Of a DNA stretch of 5,430 nucleotides, positions 4,545 through 5,430 are shown in pieces. A model generated the notes under the pieces. It was not told where the DNA came from. It was given only the letters and a program-made list of their open reading frames with translations, and searched no databases. Source of the DNA: JAXJYR01 sp964593515 (lineage in GTDB: Bacteria; Bacillota_I; Bacilli_A; Erysipelotrichales; Erysipelotrichaceae); contig CAZQJH010000101.1 of assembly GCA_964593515.1 (NCBI GenBank), positions 1 to 5,430 of the forward strand, read 5' to 3'. The translations under genes were made by a program, and so were the position numbers. Each line of letters starts with the position of its first letter. Position 1 is the first letter of the stretch.

Positions 4545-5430
4545 ATGGAATTAAGTCTAGAAACGATAAAAAATACCATTGGTGAAAAATATTTTGAAGT
4601 ATTTGAACAATTACCACCAAAAGTTAGTATTAAAGAATTAAATATCGAATGCTATTATGATGATGATAATTACTATTTGCATGCTGATGTACAACATGAT
4701 TTTAGTAATGATATCGATAATGTGAGTATTACTATTGATAAAGAAAGTGAAGTTATTTATTTGGCCAATAATGACTATAAATATGCTCGTGAACATTATT
4801 ATGTAGTATTAAAAGCTATCCACTATTTAAAACCAAGAGTTTTTCCATATCGTTTAACCGAAAATGAAATTAATGAAAAATTACAACAAATTAAAGCTGG
4901 TTATGATGCACATGATACGATTGCTTTTAGACGTCAACAATTATTAGAAGAACGTCGTAAACAACAAGAAGCATTTCAAAAATTATATGCTGAACAACGT
5001 CATCAAAATGATTTAACTAATGGTGAATATTTTTTAAAGGAATTATTACGTAAACAAGATCATGGTTATCCAACCTTACATCGTAATGTGAAATTACATA
5101 TGTTCTTAGAAAAATATAATCCTTATTATCGTTATAATTATGGTGGTGGAGTATGGGTTGTTCGTTTTAAAATAGGAAATGATAAACTATATTATATAAA
5201 AAATATTGGGGAATTATTATGGAATATTGACCAAAAACAATTTAAAAAATATGGTAAACAATTAGCCTTTTCACATAATTATGATTTATTTGATCAAGAT
5301 AGTCAAAAGATTATTGAATTTATGCGGCGAATGAATTTTGATGATGAAATGCATAATGAATATTTCCGTAAAGGAATGATTATCTTAGATGAATATAGTT
5401 TTGATGATTGCTATGAATTATGTAATGATA
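4545..5430 (+). CDS. SNF2-family helicase, N-terminal part (runs off the window)
   Basis: The frame is open from the ATG at 4545 to the window edge, giving 295 codons and no stop. The start has a Shine-Dalgarno GAGGA (4534-4538) inside the end of gmk and lies 2 bases after the gmk stop, so translation is probably coupled. Residues about 203-262 fit the bacterial SNF2-helicase-associated domain: VWVVRFKIG, then LYYIKNIGELLWNI, then YGKQLAFSHNYDLFDQDSQK leading to IIEFM. In this family a SWIM zinc finger usually precedes that domain and the SNF2 ATPase/helicase follows. The segment at 57-95 resembles SWIM in pattern, but the CxC and CxH ligands are absent apart from H84. A very charged helix rich in Gln, Arg and Glu lies at 129-154. 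The ATPase motifs would be outside the window, so helicase activity is inferred from the associated domain. Confidence 0.75.
   Translation, partial: MELSLETIKNTIGEKYFEVFEQLPPKVSIKELNIECYYDDDNYYLHADVQHDFSNDIDNVSITIDKESEVIYLANNDYKYAREHYYVVLKAIHYLKPRVFPYRLTENEINEKLQQIKAGYDAHDTIAFRRQQLLEERRKQQEAFQKLYAEQRHQNDLTNGEYFLKELLRKQDHGYPTLHRNVKLHMFLEKYNPYYRYNYGGGVWVVRFKIGNDKLYYIKNIGELLWNIDQKQFKKYGKQLAFSHNYDLFDQDSQKIIEFMRRMNFDDEMHNEYFRKGMIILDEYSFDDCYELCND

Noticed and set aside
1..5430. Defence system, CRISPR array, insertion sequence or prophage
   Set aside because: No spacer-repeat pattern, transposase, integrase or terminal inverted repeats were seen; the genes are mainly housekeeping and of uniform AT-rich composition.

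Overview
This window is a strongly AT-rich, densely packed stretch of bacterial chromosome. The gene content is core: asparagine synthetase A, the ribosome rescue factor RqcH, guanylate kinase and a SNF2-type helicase. The Shine-Dalgarno sites are of the GAGGTGA type, AsnA has the short form typical of Firmicutes, and rqcH lies next to gmk. Together these suggest a low-GC Firmicute or relative, for example Erysipelotrichia/Coprobacillus-like or a gut Mollicutes-related lineage. That placement is inference. Trp is encoded by TGG in the genes read here, and the five stops seen are TAA (four) and TAG (one).

Left edge (1-185): the first 12 bases, read on the minus strand, look like the 5' end of a tRNA-Leu gene running out of the window. 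It has its own leftward promoter. Facing right is the asnA promoter, with a perfect 22-bp palindrome between the two promoters. Positions 186-1520 (+) hold asnA and a small three-helix membrane protein of unknown function, translationally coupled. They end at a bidirectional terminator (1522-1550) shared with the convergent gene rqcH (1549-3198, -).

Right half: rqcH and a rightward operon diverge from a 167-bp intergenic region (3199-3365). It holds two back-to-back promoters and, between them, an orphan terminator-like hairpin. The operon carries two tandem full-length guanylate kinase paralogues (3366-3944 and 3976-4542, about 52% identical by hand count). A perfect 15-bp stem hairpin between them has the first gene's stop codon in its loop. 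The start of a SNF2-family helicase (4545 to the window edge) follows 2 nt after the second kinase.

Most of the region is housekeeping: asparagine supply, rescue of stalled 60S/50S-nascent-chain complexes, and GMP to GDP conversion. I do not see a clearly new defence or mobile system. The most unusual points are the gmk duplication with its coding-embedded hairpin, the palindrome at asnA, the uncharacterised membrane protein, and a SWIM-like segment without zinc ligands in the helicase.
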